Origin: Sediminicola sp963974715 | Lineage (GTDB): Bacteria > Bacteroidota > Bacteroidia > Flavobacteriales > Flavobacteriaceae | Length of the DNA stretch: 64,000 nucleotides | Direction of reading: 5' to 3' | Assembly (NCBI GenBank): GCA_963974715.1 | Contig: CAXBDK010000002.1 | Span: 186,001-250,000, forward strand | In this document: positions 25,461 through 34,029 of the stretch, piece after piece | How positions within the stretch are numbered: the first letter of the stretch is position 1 | How the letters are laid out: each line of letters opens with the position of its first letter | Position numbers and translations under genes: made by a program | The notes under the pieces: model-generated | What the model was told of the DNA's origin: nothing | Databases searched by the model: none | What the model saw: only the letters and a program-made list of their open reading frames with translations

Positions 25461-26561
25461 ATGAAAGTAGGCATTCCGAAGGAGATCAAGAACAACGAGA
25501 GCAGGGTTGGGATGACACCTGCGGGGGTCTTTGAACTGGTAAAGAACAACCATATAGTCTACGTGCAATCGGGCGCAGGGGATGGTAGCGGATTTTTTAA
25601 CGAGGATTATAAACAGGTAGGCGCCATCATTTTGGATACCATTGGGCAGGTCTATTCCCTTAGCGAAATGATCGTAAAGGTAAAGGAACCCATTAAGGAG
25701 GAATATGCCTATATACAAAAGGGACAGATCGTTTTCACCTATTTCCATTTTGCATCCAGCGAGACCCTGACCGAAGCGATGATCGACAGGAAAGGGGTCT
25801 GTATCGCCTATGAAACGGTGGAGGATGAGGATGGAACCCTTCCCTTGTTGACGCCCATGTCCGAAGTGGCGGGCAGAATGGCCATACAACAGGGAGCAAA
25901 ATATCTGGAAAAACCCGAAAAGGGAAGGGGCGTACTGCTTGGGGGCGTTCCAGGAGTGCCCCCGGGAAGGGTCTTGGTCTTGGGAGCGGGCGTAGTGGGC
26001 ATCCAGGCTGCAAAAATGGCAGCCGGACTGGGAGCGCATGTCACTATTCTCGATATCAATATGAAACGGCTGCGCTATGTGAACGATGTGATGCCCAGTC
26101 ATGTGGTGACCGAATTTTCCAACGAGTTCAATATTCGAAAACACATAAAGGACCACGACCTCATTATTGGGGGGGTGCTTTTAAAAGGGGCCAAGGCGCC
26201 CAATCTCATAACGCGCGATATGCTCAAGGAAATGCGTCCGGGAACCGTTATTGTGGATGTGGCCGTTGATCAGGGTGGATGTGTGGAGACCACTAGGCCC
26301 ACTACCCATGAAAAACCGATCTATATCATAGACGATGTGGTCCATTACTGTGTGGCCAATATGCCAGGTGCCGTACCCTATACCTCTACCATGGCCCTTA
26401 CCAATGTAACCTTGCCCTATGTATTGAAATTGGCCAATTTTGGTTGGGAAAAGGCCTGTGAAATGGACGCCTCCCTCCGAAAAGGGGTGAATATAGTGGA
26501 AGGGAAAGTTGTGTACAAAGAAATTATAGAGGCCTTTAACTGGCAAACGTTTACAGTGTAA
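25461..26561 (+). CDS. ald: Alanine dehydrogenase
   Basis: NAD-dependent enzyme (366 residues, typical length) interconverting L-alanine and pyruvate plus ammonia. The N-terminal domain begins MKVGIPKEIKNNESRVGMTP with the substrate-binding Arg; KVKEP and TYFHFASSETLTEA carry the catalytic Lys and His regions; the NAD domain shows VLVLGAGVVGIQAAKMAAGLGA near 174-195 and VDVAVDQGGCVETTRPTTHE near 260-279. A terminator follows directly. Confidence 0.95.
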   Translation: MKVGIPKEIKNNESRVGMTPAGVFELVKNNHIVYVQSGAGDGSGFFNEDYKQVGAIILDTIGQVYSLSEMIVKVKEPIKEEYAYIQKGQIVFTYFHFASSETLTEAMIDRKGVCIAYETVEDEDGTLPLLTPMSEVAGRMAIQQGAKYLEKPEKGRGVLLGGVPGVPPGRVLVLGAGVVGIQAAKMAAGLGAHVTILDINMKRLRYVNDVMPSHVVTEFSNEFNIRKHIKDHDLIIGGVLLKGAKAPNLITRDMLKEMRPGTVIVDVAVDQGGCVETTRPTTHEKPIYIIDDVVHYCVANMPGAVPYTSTMALTNVTLPYVLKLANFGWEKACEMDASLRKGVNIVEGKVVYKEIIEAFNWQTFTV

Positions 26562-26587
26562 CAGGTACATTTTGTCATATCATCAGG

Positions 26588-26612
26588 CCCCGTCAAATTT
26601 GGCGGGGTTTTT
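26588..26612 (+). terminator. Rho-independent terminator after ald
   Basis: CCCCGTC (26588-26594) pairs with GGCGGGG (26601-26607, one G-U) around AAATTT, followed by five T. Confidence 0.85.
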
Positions 26613-26687
26613 GCTTTGTCAAGGAAATGGTTATGATATCCAAAGGGAAATCTTTAGTATCTTTAAATAAAATAAAACGGATTTGTT

Positions 26688-27383
26688 ATGATGACATATT
26701 ATATATTACTTGGTGCGATCGCTTTGGTAAGCTGGTTGGTCAGCAATAAACTTAAGAGCAAGTTCAAGCATTATTCAAAGGTACATTTAAGGAACGGGAT
26801 GAGCGGGGCGGAAATTGCCGAAAAAATGCTTGCCGATCATGGGATCAGGGACGTAAAGGTTATATCTACCCCCGGGATGTTGACGGACCATTATAACCCG
26901 GTAAACAAAACCGTGAACCTTAGTGAAGGGGTCTACAGTCAGAGAAATGCCTCAGCTGCCGCCGTTGCGGCCCACGAATGCGGCCATGCGGTACAACATG
27001 CCACCGCCTATGAATGGCTTACAATGCGGTCCAAGTTGGTGCCCGTGGTTAGTGTCACTTCGGGGATGTCCATGTGGGTGGTCTTCGGGGGGATCATGTT
27101 GGGTGCCGCGGCCGGAATTGGACTTGGGTACTGGATCGCGGTCGCCGGTCTGGTGATGATGGGCTTTGCCACCCTGTTCAGTTTTATAACCTTACCGGTA
27201 GAATACGACGCTAGCAACAGGGCCTTGGCCTGGTTAAAGAACAAGAATATGGTAAGTCCCGAAGAATACAAAGGTTCCGAGGATGCCCTAAAATGGGCCG
27301 CCCGAACCTATTTAGTGGCTGCCATTGGCTCCTTGGCCACTTTGGTATATTGGGGATTACAGGTATTTGGCGGAAGGGATTGA
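26688..27383 (+). CDS. Membrane zinc metallopeptidase (YugP-like)
   Basis: Membrane-bound protein of 231 residues: N-terminal TM (about 4-20), then a cytoplasmic region with GMSGAEIAEKMLADHGI and HYNPVNKTVNLSEGVY, the zinc-binding HECGHAVQHA motif near 104-113, two TM helices about 126-170, and a C-terminal amphipathic part ending with a further TM near 205-225. This is the DUF2268-free YugP neutral zinc metallopeptidase pattern. Likely a quality-control protease; substrate unknown. The start could also be the second codon (Met-Met). Confidence 0.88.
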   Translation: MMTYYILLGAIALVSWLVSNKLKSKFKHYSKVHLRNGMSGAEIAEKMLADHGIRDVKVISTPGMLTDHYNPVNKTVNLSEGVYSQRNASAAAVAAHECGHAVQHATAYEWLTMRSKLVPVVSVTSGMSMWVVFGGIMLGAAAGIGLGYWIAVAGLVMMGFATLFSFITLPVEYDASNRALAWLKNKNMVSPEEYKGSEDALKWAARTYLVAAIGSLATLVYWGLQVFGGRD

Positions 27384-27437
27384 TCCACTGATATCCATAC
27401 GTGTGATAATTCAAGGTCGTAACCTCCTTTAAAAGTA

Positions 27438-27470
27438 CAAAAAAGGCCGTCTTTTTGGACGGCCTTTTTT
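27438..27470. terminator. Bidirectional terminator between metallopeptidase and ferritin genes
   Basis: GGCCGTC (27445-27451) / GACGGCC (27458-27464), flanked by an A-run on the left and a T-run on the right, so it can serve both convergent genes. Confidence 0.88.
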
Positions 27471-27559
27471 GTATTGCAAACGGTTCAATTTCCCAATTGG
27501 GGAGTGAATGCTCCGTTGTAGACCAATGTCACAGGGCTTGCCCCCGGGCCATTTCCCGT

Positions 27560-28078
27560 TTATTTTATTCTTTCGTCCAAAAATTTAAGGGCGATCCCAT
27601 CCCTTCCCATTACTTCGAACAGGTCCAGGATATCCCGAAGTGTCTTTTCTTCCTCCAATTGCTCCTCAACAAACCACTGAAGGAAATTCTCCACTGGAAA
27701 GTCGTTGTTCTTTCTCGCACTGGCCACAATGTTGTGGATGGATTTGCTAACGGCTATTTCCTGTTCCAGGGCCGTTTCGAAAACCTCTTCCAAATGGGAA
27801 AAATCATGGTTTATATTGTTTACCGCCGGGGACAGTGCGTTCCCGCCACAATCATTTACGAATTTGAAGATTTTCATCATATGTTCCCTTTCCTCCAAGG
27901 ACTGTTTGTAGAAGAATTCCGCACTTTGCAAAAAAGCGTGCTGGTCGCACCATGAGGCCATGGCCAGATAGGAGGCAGAAGCGTGGGCCTCCATCTTTAT
28001 TTGGTCGTTAAGCATGTCCATACTGCTTACCTTTATACTCAATCGTTGTCTAGCTATATCTTTCATTTTCAATGACAT
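27560..28078 (-). CDS. Ferritin (non-heme iron storage)
   Basis: Four-helix ferritin of 172 residues storing iron as a ferric mineral. Ferroxidase ligands are visible: EAHASASYLAMASWCD (first helix Glu and Tyr), EEREHMMKIFKFVND (Glu and His), and EEQLEEEKTLRDILDLFE (third helix Glu). Heme ligands are absent, so it is FtnA-like rather than bacterioferritin. ATG 28078 lies 5 nt after a promoter box; a Met four codons later (28066) would leave a 12-nt longer leader. Confidence 0.94.
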   Translation of the reverse strand: MSLKMKDIARQRLSIKVSSMDMLNDQIKMEAHASASYLAMASWCDQHAFLQSAEFFYKQSLEEREHMMKIFKFVNDCGGNALSPAVNNINHDFSHLEEVFETALEQEIAVSKSIHNIVASARKNNDFPVENFLQWFVEEQLEEEKTLRDILDLFEVMGRDGIALKFLDERIK

Positions 28079-28083
28079 TTGTT

Positions 28084-28091
28084 CAAAGATA
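28084..28091 (-). promoter_or_regulatory. Promoter of ferritin gene (-7 box) with -33 TTG
   Basis: On the minus strand TATCTTTG (28084-28091) with TTG (28108-28110) 16 nt upstream. The box ends 5 nt before the start codon, suggesting a leaderless transcript unless the second Met is used. Confidence 0.55.
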
Positions 28092-28170
28092 CGAAATGTA
28101 AGCGTGCCAAGCCAGTAGTGGCCTTAATATGGAATTGTGTTTAGACCAGTTAAAAATAAGAAGGTAGAGG

Positions 28171-28491
28171 TTACACCGTAAGAGGGGCCTCTTCGGAGGC
28201 CAGTCCCAAGGAAATGAATCCGTTGGATATCAATTGACGAAGGTCCAGGATTTCATAGGTGTTCAGAAGGAAGAGATGTTCCTTGTTGCACAGCATCAAG
28301 ATTTCGAATCCGTGCTTGTTAAGGTCGGAACTGTAATGGTCCTCTATGGAGATGGATAATATTTTTTGTCTTAGGGCCAAAAGCTGACAGAAGGAAAGCT
28401 TTACGATCTTAGGACCAAAATCAATATGGAAGCACCGATCCCTATCGGATTGGTAAAGGGTATGGAACTTTGATTTGTGTACCACTGTCAT
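28171..28491 (-). CDS. Small cytoplasmic protein of unknown function
   Basis: Protein of 106 residues, no signal peptide or TM. The start at 28491 (ATG) is used because a TTG three codons upstream overlaps the promoter box. Segments such as CFHIDFGPKIVKLSFCQLLALRQKI and GFEILMLCNKEHLFLLNTYEILDLRQLI suggest an alpha/beta domain with paired hydrophobic strands and helices. I do not recognise the family. It lies between ferritin and an Lrp regulator on the same strand, with its own promoter. Confidence 0.7.
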   Translation of the reverse strand: MTVVHKSKFHTLYQSDRDRCFHIDFGPKIVKLSFCQLLALRQKILSISIEDHYSSDLNKHGFEILMLCNKEHLFLLNTYEILDLRQLISNGFISLGLASEEAPLTV

Positions 28492-28497
28492 AGCGGC

Positions 28498-28505
28498 CAA
28501 AATTA
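28498..28505 (-). promoter_or_regulatory. -7 promoter box abutting a start codon
   Basis: TAATTTTG on the minus strand, ending 6 nt before ATG 28491. Predicted leaderless mRNA. Confidence 0.45.
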
Positions 28506-28531
28506 TAACTTATTTAGATTCAATCCAAATA

Positions 28532-29002
28532 TTAAATGGTAATTTGTCGATCTATCTGCTGATCAAGGGAAATAAAGGTTTCTGTACGGGAAACGCCCTC
28601 TATTTGCTGTATATCCCTGTTGAGGACCTGCATCAGGTGCTCATTGTCACGGCACAGCACTTTTATAAGTATGGACCAGTTTCCAGTGGTATAATGGCAT
28701 TCGAGTACCTCGGGAATTTTCTTTAGTTCCTTTACGGCCACCGGATTGCTCATTGCCTTGTCCAAATAGATGCCTATATATGCCATGGTGGTAAACCCAA
28801 GCACTTTGGGGTTTATAATGAATTTGGAGCCGGAGATAAGGCCCGATATCTCCAATTTTCGGAGACGTTGATGGATGGCCGCCCCCGATATGCCGATATG
28901 CCTTGCAATTTCCAAAATGGGTTTCCTGGCATCTTCCATAAGAAATCGAAGGATTTTTTTATCGATACCGTCAATCTTGACATTTTCTATGTTCGATTTC
29001 AT
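28532..29002 (-). CDS. Lrp/AsnC-family transcriptional regulator
   Basis: DNA-binding regulator of 156 residues: N-terminal winged helix-turn-helix (IDGIDKKILRFLMEDARKP...GISGAAIHQRLRKLEISGLI, about 8-55) and a C-terminal RAM domain (about 70-150: VLECHYTTGNWSILIKV) that binds amino acids and forms oligomers. The start at 29002 is favoured because the promoter box lies between it and the longer in-frame Met at 29044. It is 46 nt from the saccharopine reductase-like gene on the same strand, a likely target. Confidence 0.92.
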   Translation of the reverse strand: MKSNIENVKIDGIDKKILRFLMEDARKPILEIARHIGISGAAIHQRLRKLEISGLISGSKFIINPKVLGFTTMAYIGIYLDKAMSNPVAVKELKKIPEVLECHYTTGNWSILIKVLCRDNEHLMQVLNRDIQQIEGVSRTETFISLDQQIDRQITI

Positions 29003-29022
29003 TTTTGCTTTCAATTTGATGT

Positions 29023-29030
29023 CAAAGATA
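29023..29030 (-). promoter_or_regulatory. Probable -7 box of the Lrp-family gene
   Basis: TATCTTTG on the minus strand, 20 nt before ATG 29002; decides the start over 29044. Confidence 0.5.
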
Positions 29031-29048
29031 CTGAAAACGATCAAGATC

Positions 29049-30422
29049 CTAACCGGCTATGGAATCGGGATTATAACCCAGATAGGGCATTTCATGCTCC
29101 TTAAAGTGAATGCCATATTGTTTTAACCCCTCCAAAATTGGGATATATACCTCCTTGTGGGTGGGAATCTGGACGCCCTTGGTCTTTATTTTGCCTTTCA
29201 TAATGAGAAGGGCGGCCATGGCCACGGGCAGCCCCACGGTCTTTGCCATGGCAGTATGCACCCTATCTTCCCCCAGCACCACCATATTGGAATCGATCTG
29301 TTTCTTTTCCCCGTTCAGTTCATATCCGAACTTGTGGTACATGACGATCATATCCTTGTCGTTTTCCCCCAATGTCCAGCTGTCCTCCAATATGTATTGT
29401 AATATTTCGGCCGGAGTGGCATTTTTTAGGGGAATTTTTTTGGAAGGATCAAAGAGGTTCAATTCCAAAAGTTTGTCCCACATAATATCGTCCTGGTCCA
29501 GTTTAAGGTAGAGCCTTAATTTAAGTTCCACGGTATCGGTCGGGGAATAGGGAAGATAGAGGTTTACGAACTCCCTATAGGACATTCCTTCCGAATTTTC
29601 CAATGTGTAACTATCGTCGGTCATGCCCAATTGTATGAACATGTTCCATGCCTTTGAAAACCCTACCCTTCTCATGGTTCCCCTATAGAGGGTAAGCACG
29701 TCGTTAAGGCCATAGAGCGATCGGTATTTTAAGGAATCCCTATTGGCATAGGCCTCGAATTTACCATAGCCCGAAATGTTCATAAATTCGGTCCGTCTAA
29801 AAAGTTTGTGGTAGGGGATATATTTATAGGTGCCTTCCTGAATGAACTTGGCAGCACCCCCTTGCCCTGCGATCACTACGTTTCTTGGGTTCCACGTAAA
29901 TTTGTAGTTCCAAAGGTTGTTATCGTTTTCAGGGGCGACCAAGCCCCCTGCAAATGATTCGAACAGCAAAATCTTTCCACCCTTTTCCCTGATGCGGTCC
30001 AGCACCTGCATGGCGCTCATATGGTCTATCCCAGGATCTAGTCCCACCTCGTTCATAAATACAAGTCCCTTTTCCCGTACCTGCTCGTCCAAGGCCTTCA
30101 GGCCGTCGCTGATATAGGATGCGGTGACCAAGTGTTTTTCCAGGGCCAGGCACTGCAATCCAACTTTTAGGTGAAAGGAGGCGGGCAACATCGATATGAC
30201 CAGATCGGCCGCTTTTACGGCTTCTATCAACCGCTCCTCCAAACTTATGTCCAAGGTGATCACCGAACAGTGGGGGTGGTTGTGGATCGTGGCCGGGATC
30301 ATCTCCGGTCGCAGGTCCCCCACGGTAATATGGATTTGTTCCATTTCGGCCTTCTCCAATAGATAGTCCAATAGGTAGGAAGTGGATTTTCCGGCACCCA
30401 GTACAAGTATCTTTCCCATCAT
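29049..30422 (-). CDS. Saccharopine dehydrogenase/reductase-family protein
   Basis: Soluble NAD(P)-dependent enzyme of 457 residues. The Rossmann fold starts at once with ILVLGAGKSTSYLLDYLL (near 5-22), followed by SMLPASFH (about 97-104) and NEVGLDPGIDHMSAM (near 125-139), both hallmarks of saccharopine reductase and lysine-ketoglutarate reductase C-terminal domains. The family cleaves or forms saccharopine in lysine metabolism. The adjacent Lrp regulator supports an amino-acid role. The start may be the second Met. Confidence 0.88.
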   Translation of the reverse strand: MMGKILVLGAGKSTSYLLDYLLEKAEMEQIHITVGDLRPEMIPATIHNHPHCSVITLDISLEERLIEAVKAADLVISMLPASFHLKVGLQCLALEKHLVTASYISDGLKALDEQVREKGLVFMNEVGLDPGIDHMSAMQVLDRIREKGGKILLFESFAGGLVAPENDNNLWNYKFTWNPRNVVIAGQGGAAKFIQEGTYKYIPYHKLFRRTEFMNISGYGKFEAYANRDSLKYRSLYGLNDVLTLYRGTMRRVGFSKAWNMFIQLGMTDDSYTLENSEGMSYREFVNLYLPYSPTDTVELKLRLYLKLDQDDIMWDKLLELNLFDPSKKIPLKNATPAEILQYILEDSWTLGENDKDMIVMYHKFGYELNGEKKQIDSNMVVLGEDRVHTAMAKTVGLPVAMAALLIMKGKIKTKGVQIPTHKEVYIPILEGLKQYGIHFKEHEMPYLGYNPDSIAG

Positions 30423-30503
30423 CTCTTTTTGTACTTTTATAAAAAGTAAACCTACCTAAGGTAGTAGATTGTTATAAATATAAAATTAACCATTAAATAA
30501 GTT

Positions 30504-30920
30504 ATGAACAAAACAATTTTGGTGACTGCTATGTTTATAGGGGCCACTGCGGTACTTTTAGGGGCATTTGGTGCGCACGGATTGGAAAAACTGGTAGATG
30601 CACCCGCTGTGGATACTTTTGGCACGGGGACCACATATCAGATGTACCATGCTTTTTTCTTGATGTTCCTAGGGTTATTGCCTTCCGTTTCTGTCAGGAC
30701 CAAAAAAGTGGTATTTTATACGGTGCTGCTGGGAATTATTTTATTTTCGGGATCAATTTATGGGTTGGCGACCAATAGTTTGACGGATTTCGATTTTAAA
30801 AAAATAGGTTTTTTAACACCTTTGGGCGGAAGTCTTCTGATTTTTGCATGGATCTATATGGGGATCCGCATTTTCTTGGACCAAAAGTCAATTAAAATTC
30901 AATCGGAAGCTACCGATTAA
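30504..30920 (+). CDS. DUF423 small membrane protein (YgdD-like)
   Basis: Protein of 138 residues with four hydrophobic segments. The N-terminal ATAVLLGAFGAHGLEKL (near 14-30) and the YQMYHAFFLMFLG segment are the DUF423 family markers; the C-terminal half has GGSLLIFAWIYMGI. Function is unknown across the family. It is followed 39 nt later by pckA, which has its own promoter box. Confidence 0.92.
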   Translation: MNKTILVTAMFIGATAVLLGAFGAHGLEKLVDAPAVDTFGTGTTYQMYHAFFLMFLGLLPSVSVRTKKVVFYTVLLGIILFSGSIYGLATNSLTDFDFKKIGFLTPLGGSLLIFAWIYMGIRIFLDQKSIKIQSEATD

Positions 30921-30928
30921 ATTTTTTT

Positions 30929-30936
30929 TAGCTTTG
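30929..30936 (+). promoter_or_regulatory. Possible -7 box of pckA
   Basis: TAGCTTTG, exact TAnnTTTG, 23 nt before ATG 30960. Confidence 0.45.
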
Positions 30937-30959
30937 TAATAGTTAAAAACCACTCATGT

Positions 30960-32576
30960 ATGAATAGTTCCGATCAATTAACGAAATCGATTTCGTTACG
31001 ACAGTACGGCATTGAAAGTGATAAGGTCCGTTATCAATTATCCCCTTCGCAACTCCATGACCTTACATTGGAAAAGGGTATGGGAAAAGAAACCTCCTCT
31101 GGCGCACTGGCGGTAAATACGGGCGAATTTACGGGAAGGTCTCCCATGGACCGGTTTATTGTCAAGGATTCCATTACTGCCGACAAAGTCTGGTGGGGCT
31201 CCATCAATATTCCGTTTGGGCCTGAAAGCTTTGATCTTTTGTACAAAAAGGTTACGGCTTACTTAAGTGATAAGGAGCTTTATGTTAGGGATGCCCATGC
31301 CTGCGCCGACCCCCGTTACCGGATGAACATCCGCACCATTGCGGAATATCCTTGGTCCAGCTTGTTTGCATATAATATGTTTTTAAGGCCCGAACCCGAA
31401 GAATTGGATTCCTTTGATCCGGAATGGACGGTCATAAATGCCCCCGGCTTTGCGGCGGACCCGGAAGTGGACGGGACCCGGCAGGCCAATTTTGCCATTC
31501 TGAACTTTACCAAAAAGGTGGTCCTGATCGGCGGGACGGGATATACAGGGGAAATCAAAAAAAGCATCTTCTCGGCCCTTAACTTTATACTGCCGGTCTA
31601 TAGGGAAACCATGCCCATGCACTGCTCCGCCAATGTTGGAATAGAGGGGGACACCGCCATATTTTTCGGTTTGTCGGGTACCGGGAAGACCACGCTTTCC
31701 GCGGACCCCCACAGAAGGTTGATCGGGGACGATGAACACGGGTGGACCAAGGACAATACCGTTTTTAATTTTGAGGGGGGCTGTTACGCCAAGGTGATCG
31801 ATCTTTCGGCCGAAAATGAACCGGAAATATACAGGGCCATCAAAAAGGGGGCGCTACTTGAAAATGTGGTTCTGGACAATAGGGGCGAAGTGGATTATTC
31901 GAATGTGTCCATTACCCAGAACACCCGTGTAAGTTATCCCATTCACCATATTGATAATATACTGGAACCTTCCATAGGGAAAAATCCCAAAAACATATTT
32001 TTCCTGACGGCGGATGCGTTCGGGGTCCTGCCCCCGATTTCCAAATTGACCCCCAGTCAGGCGGCCTACCATTTTATATCGGGTTATACTGCCAAGGTGG
32101 CCGGTACCGAAGCGGGGGTAGTGGAGCCGATCCCTTCCTTTTCCGCATGTTTTGGGGCGCCTTTTATGCCCCTGCACCCCGCGGAGTATGCGGAAATGCT
32201 GAGCAAAAAAATGTTGGAATCGGGCGTGAACGTGTGGTTGGTAAATACGGGATGGACCGGAGGTCCTTACGGAGTGGGCAGCCGGATGAAACTGAAATAC
32301 ACTCGTGCCATGATACAGGCGGCCTTGAACGGGGACCTCGGACTCTACAATTACGACAAATACCATATCCATTCCGTTTTCGGGGTGGCCCAGCCAAGGG
32401 AGTGCCCAGGTGTGCCCACTTCCGTGCTAAGCCCCCGTACTACGTGGAACAATGATGATGCCTACTATAAGACCGCCTTTAAGCTGTCCAATGCCTTTCG
32501 GGAAAATTTCAAAAAATTTGAGGCCTATGCCAGTGAGGAGATCAGAAGGGGAGGGCCGCAGCGTTACGCTTTTTGA
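30960..32576 (+). CDS. pckA: Phosphoenolpyruvate carboxykinase (ATP)
   Basis: Gluconeogenic enzyme (538 residues, family length) converting oxaloacetate and ATP to phosphoenolpyruvate, CO2 and ADP. Visible sites are TGRSPMDRFIV near 55-65 (oxaloacetate Arg), MHCSANVG near 218-225 (metal/substrate His), the kinase P-loop GLSGTGKTTLS near 239-249, and LIGDDEHGW near 256-264 (metal-binding Asp pair). TRVSYPIHHI and YTAKVAGTE follow as expected. A shared terminator separates it from convergent hemD. Confidence 0.97.
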   Translation: MNSSDQLTKSISLRQYGIESDKVRYQLSPSQLHDLTLEKGMGKETSSGALAVNTGEFTGRSPMDRFIVKDSITADKVWWGSINIPFGPESFDLLYKKVTAYLSDKELYVRDAHACADPRYRMNIRTIAEYPWSSLFAYNMFLRPEPEELDSFDPEWTVINAPGFAADPEVDGTRQANFAILNFTKKVVLIGGTGYTGEIKKSIFSALNFILPVYRETMPMHCSANVGIEGDTAIFFGLSGTGKTTLSADPHRRLIGDDEHGWTKDNTVFNFEGGCYAKVIDLSAENEPEIYRAIKKGALLENVVLDNRGEVDYSNVSITQNTRVSYPIHHIDNILEPSIGKNPKNIFFLTADAFGVLPPISKLTPSQAAYHFISGYTAKVAGTEAGVVEPIPSFSACFGAPFMPLHPAEYAEMLSKKMLESGVNVWLVNTGWTGGPYGVGSRMKLKYTRAMIQAALNGDLGLYNYDKYHIHSVFGVAQPRECPGVPTSVLSPRTTWNNDDAYYKTAFKLSNAFRENFKKFEAYASEEIRRGGPQRYAF

Positions 32577-32596
32577 TAGGGATGATAATTTCCATG

Positions 32597-32621
32597 AAAA
32601 AGCCCCGATTCGGGGCTTTTT
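32597..32621. terminator. Bidirectional terminator between pckA and hemD
   Basis: AAAAAGCCCCG / CGGGGCTTTTT with a 3-nt loop (32608-32610): near-symmetric GC stem with A-run before and T-run after. Confidence 0.9.
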
Positions 32622-33367
32622 TATTTTTTGTTGATCGTGTTGATGTATTTTTGGAGTGCCATCGTCATACTGGGCGTTTCCGGAGTGGGCGCTTTTATGT
32701 CGATGCGCAGGCCGGCTTCGGTAGCGGCCGCTATGGTAGAGTTCCCAAATACGGCGATCCTTGTCTCGTTCTGTTTAAAATCGGGGAAGTTCTTCAGTAG
32801 CGATTCGATCCCGGAGGGACTGAAAAACACCAAAATATCATAATACACATCCCTTAGGTCGGACAGGTCACTGATGACCGTCTTGTAAAAGATGCCCCTT
32901 TTCCAGTTAAGCTCCAAACTGTTCAAGGTCTCGGGCACGATCGGTTTTAGAACGTCGGAAGAAGGTAAAAGGAATTTTTCGTTTTTGTATTTCTTCAGTA
33001 GGGGGGCAATGTCCACAAAATTCATCTTGCCCACATAGATCTTGCGTTTTCTGTAGACCACATATTTCTGCAAATAATAGGCAACCGCCTCGGACTGACA
33101 GAAGTACTTCATGGTATCCGGGACCTTAAAACGCATCTCATCGGCAATTCTGAAAAAATGGTCCACGGCATTTCTACTGGTCAATATGATAGCGGTAAAG
33201 TGGTTCAGGTCTATTTTCTGCTGCCGCACACTTTTGGCATCAACACCTTCCACATGTATAAATGGCCTGAAATCGACCTTTACTTTTTCTTTTTCAATTA
33301 GGCGTGAATATGGCGAGTTCTCCATCTTCGGTTCTGGTTGCGAAACCAAAATCGTCTTTACTTTCAT
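32621..33367 (-). CDS. hemD: Uroporphyrinogen-III synthase
   Basis: Cyclises hydroxymethylbilane to uroporphyrinogen III in heme synthesis; 248 residues. The family is poorly conserved, but the two-domain pattern is clear: VKTILVSQPEP at the start, ILTSRNAVDHFF near 63-74, the hinge, then LLPSSDVLK, VFFSPSGIESLL near 186-197 and RIAVFGNSTIAAATEAGL near 207-224. The start at 33367 is chosen over 33376 because it begins directly before the first strand. It is the last gene of the GT39-DUF4271-hemD operon, 5 nt after DUF4271. Confidence 0.9.
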   Translation of the reverse strand: MKVKTILVSQPEPKMENSPYSRLIEKEKVKVDFRPFIHVEGVDAKSVRQQKIDLNHFTAIILTSRNAVDHFFRIADEMRFKVPDTMKYFCQSEAVAYYLQKYVVYRKRKIYVGKMNFVDIAPLLKKYKNEKFLLPSSDVLKPIVPETLNSLELNWKRGIFYKTVISDLSDLRDVYYDILVFFSPSGIESLLKNFPDFKQNETRIAVFGNSTIAAATEAGLRIDIKAPTPETPSMTMALQKYINTINKK

Positions 33368-33372
33368 AAGCA

Positions 33373-34029
33373 TCAATCTTTTAGGTAGCTTCCAATTATC
33401 ACAAAAGGCGCAATTTCAAGTGCGCAAAGGTACAAAATAAAATAGAAAAAGTTACTGGTTATCAATTTTTGATGATTTCTCAGCACCGTGACCCATCCTA
33501 TCAGGTTAATGAGGAGAATAAGGGCCAAACTTATATAAATAAGCGTTTTTGAGTCTTTTACGGCATAGGTAAGCAGCATGTTTGCCAAGAACATGACAAT
33601 CCCACTGTAATTGAGGTAGGTCAGCTTTTTAAAGATCAGTTCCCCGATCTGGCTCCCACTGTTGAATATAAAACTATTGAACAGTTGTAAAAAAACCTTT
33701 ATGCCCAAATAGAGCGCCAGTAGTCCCAATATCAGGATAAAGATAAAAGGGTAGGCATTGTCCTGGCCTTCCAATAAGATCCTTCTGGCCAGATATATGA
33801 ACAGGGAAAGGTTCAGCAGCTGGAAAAGTGTAAAGAATATATGGAACCAATTTATCAACCTGTCCTTTTTATTGTACATGAATATGTACTTATTGTTAAA
33901 GGGCAGAATGATGAAGTGGGTAAACCGTTGGTAGAAAAAACTTTTCGCCACCACCACAAAAAATAGGCTGGCCACCAGTATAAATGTAATCCAGTCCTCC
34001 GTGCCGATCGTTCTGATAATGGGCTCCAT
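33373..34029 (-). CDS. DUF4271 integral membrane protein
   Basis: Protein of 218 residues with about five or six hydrophobic helices and an N-terminal TEDWITFILVASLFFVVVAKSFF. The conserved NKKDRLINWFHIFFTLFQLLNLSLF block and its place directly upstream of hemD identify the Bacteroidota DUF4271 family. Function is unestablished. Its start codon overlaps the glycosyltransferase stop by 1 nt. Confidence 0.87.
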   Translation of the reverse strand: MEPIIRTIGTEDWITFILVASLFFVVVAKSFFYQRFTHFIILPFNNKYIFMYNKKDRLINWFHIFFTLFQLLNLSLFIYLARRILLEGQDNAYPFIFILILGLLALYLGIKVFLQLFNSFIFNSGSQIGELIFKKLTYLNYSGIVMFLANMLLTYAVKDSKTLIYISLALILLINLIGWVTVLRNHQKLITSNFFYFILYLCALEIAPFVIIGSYLKD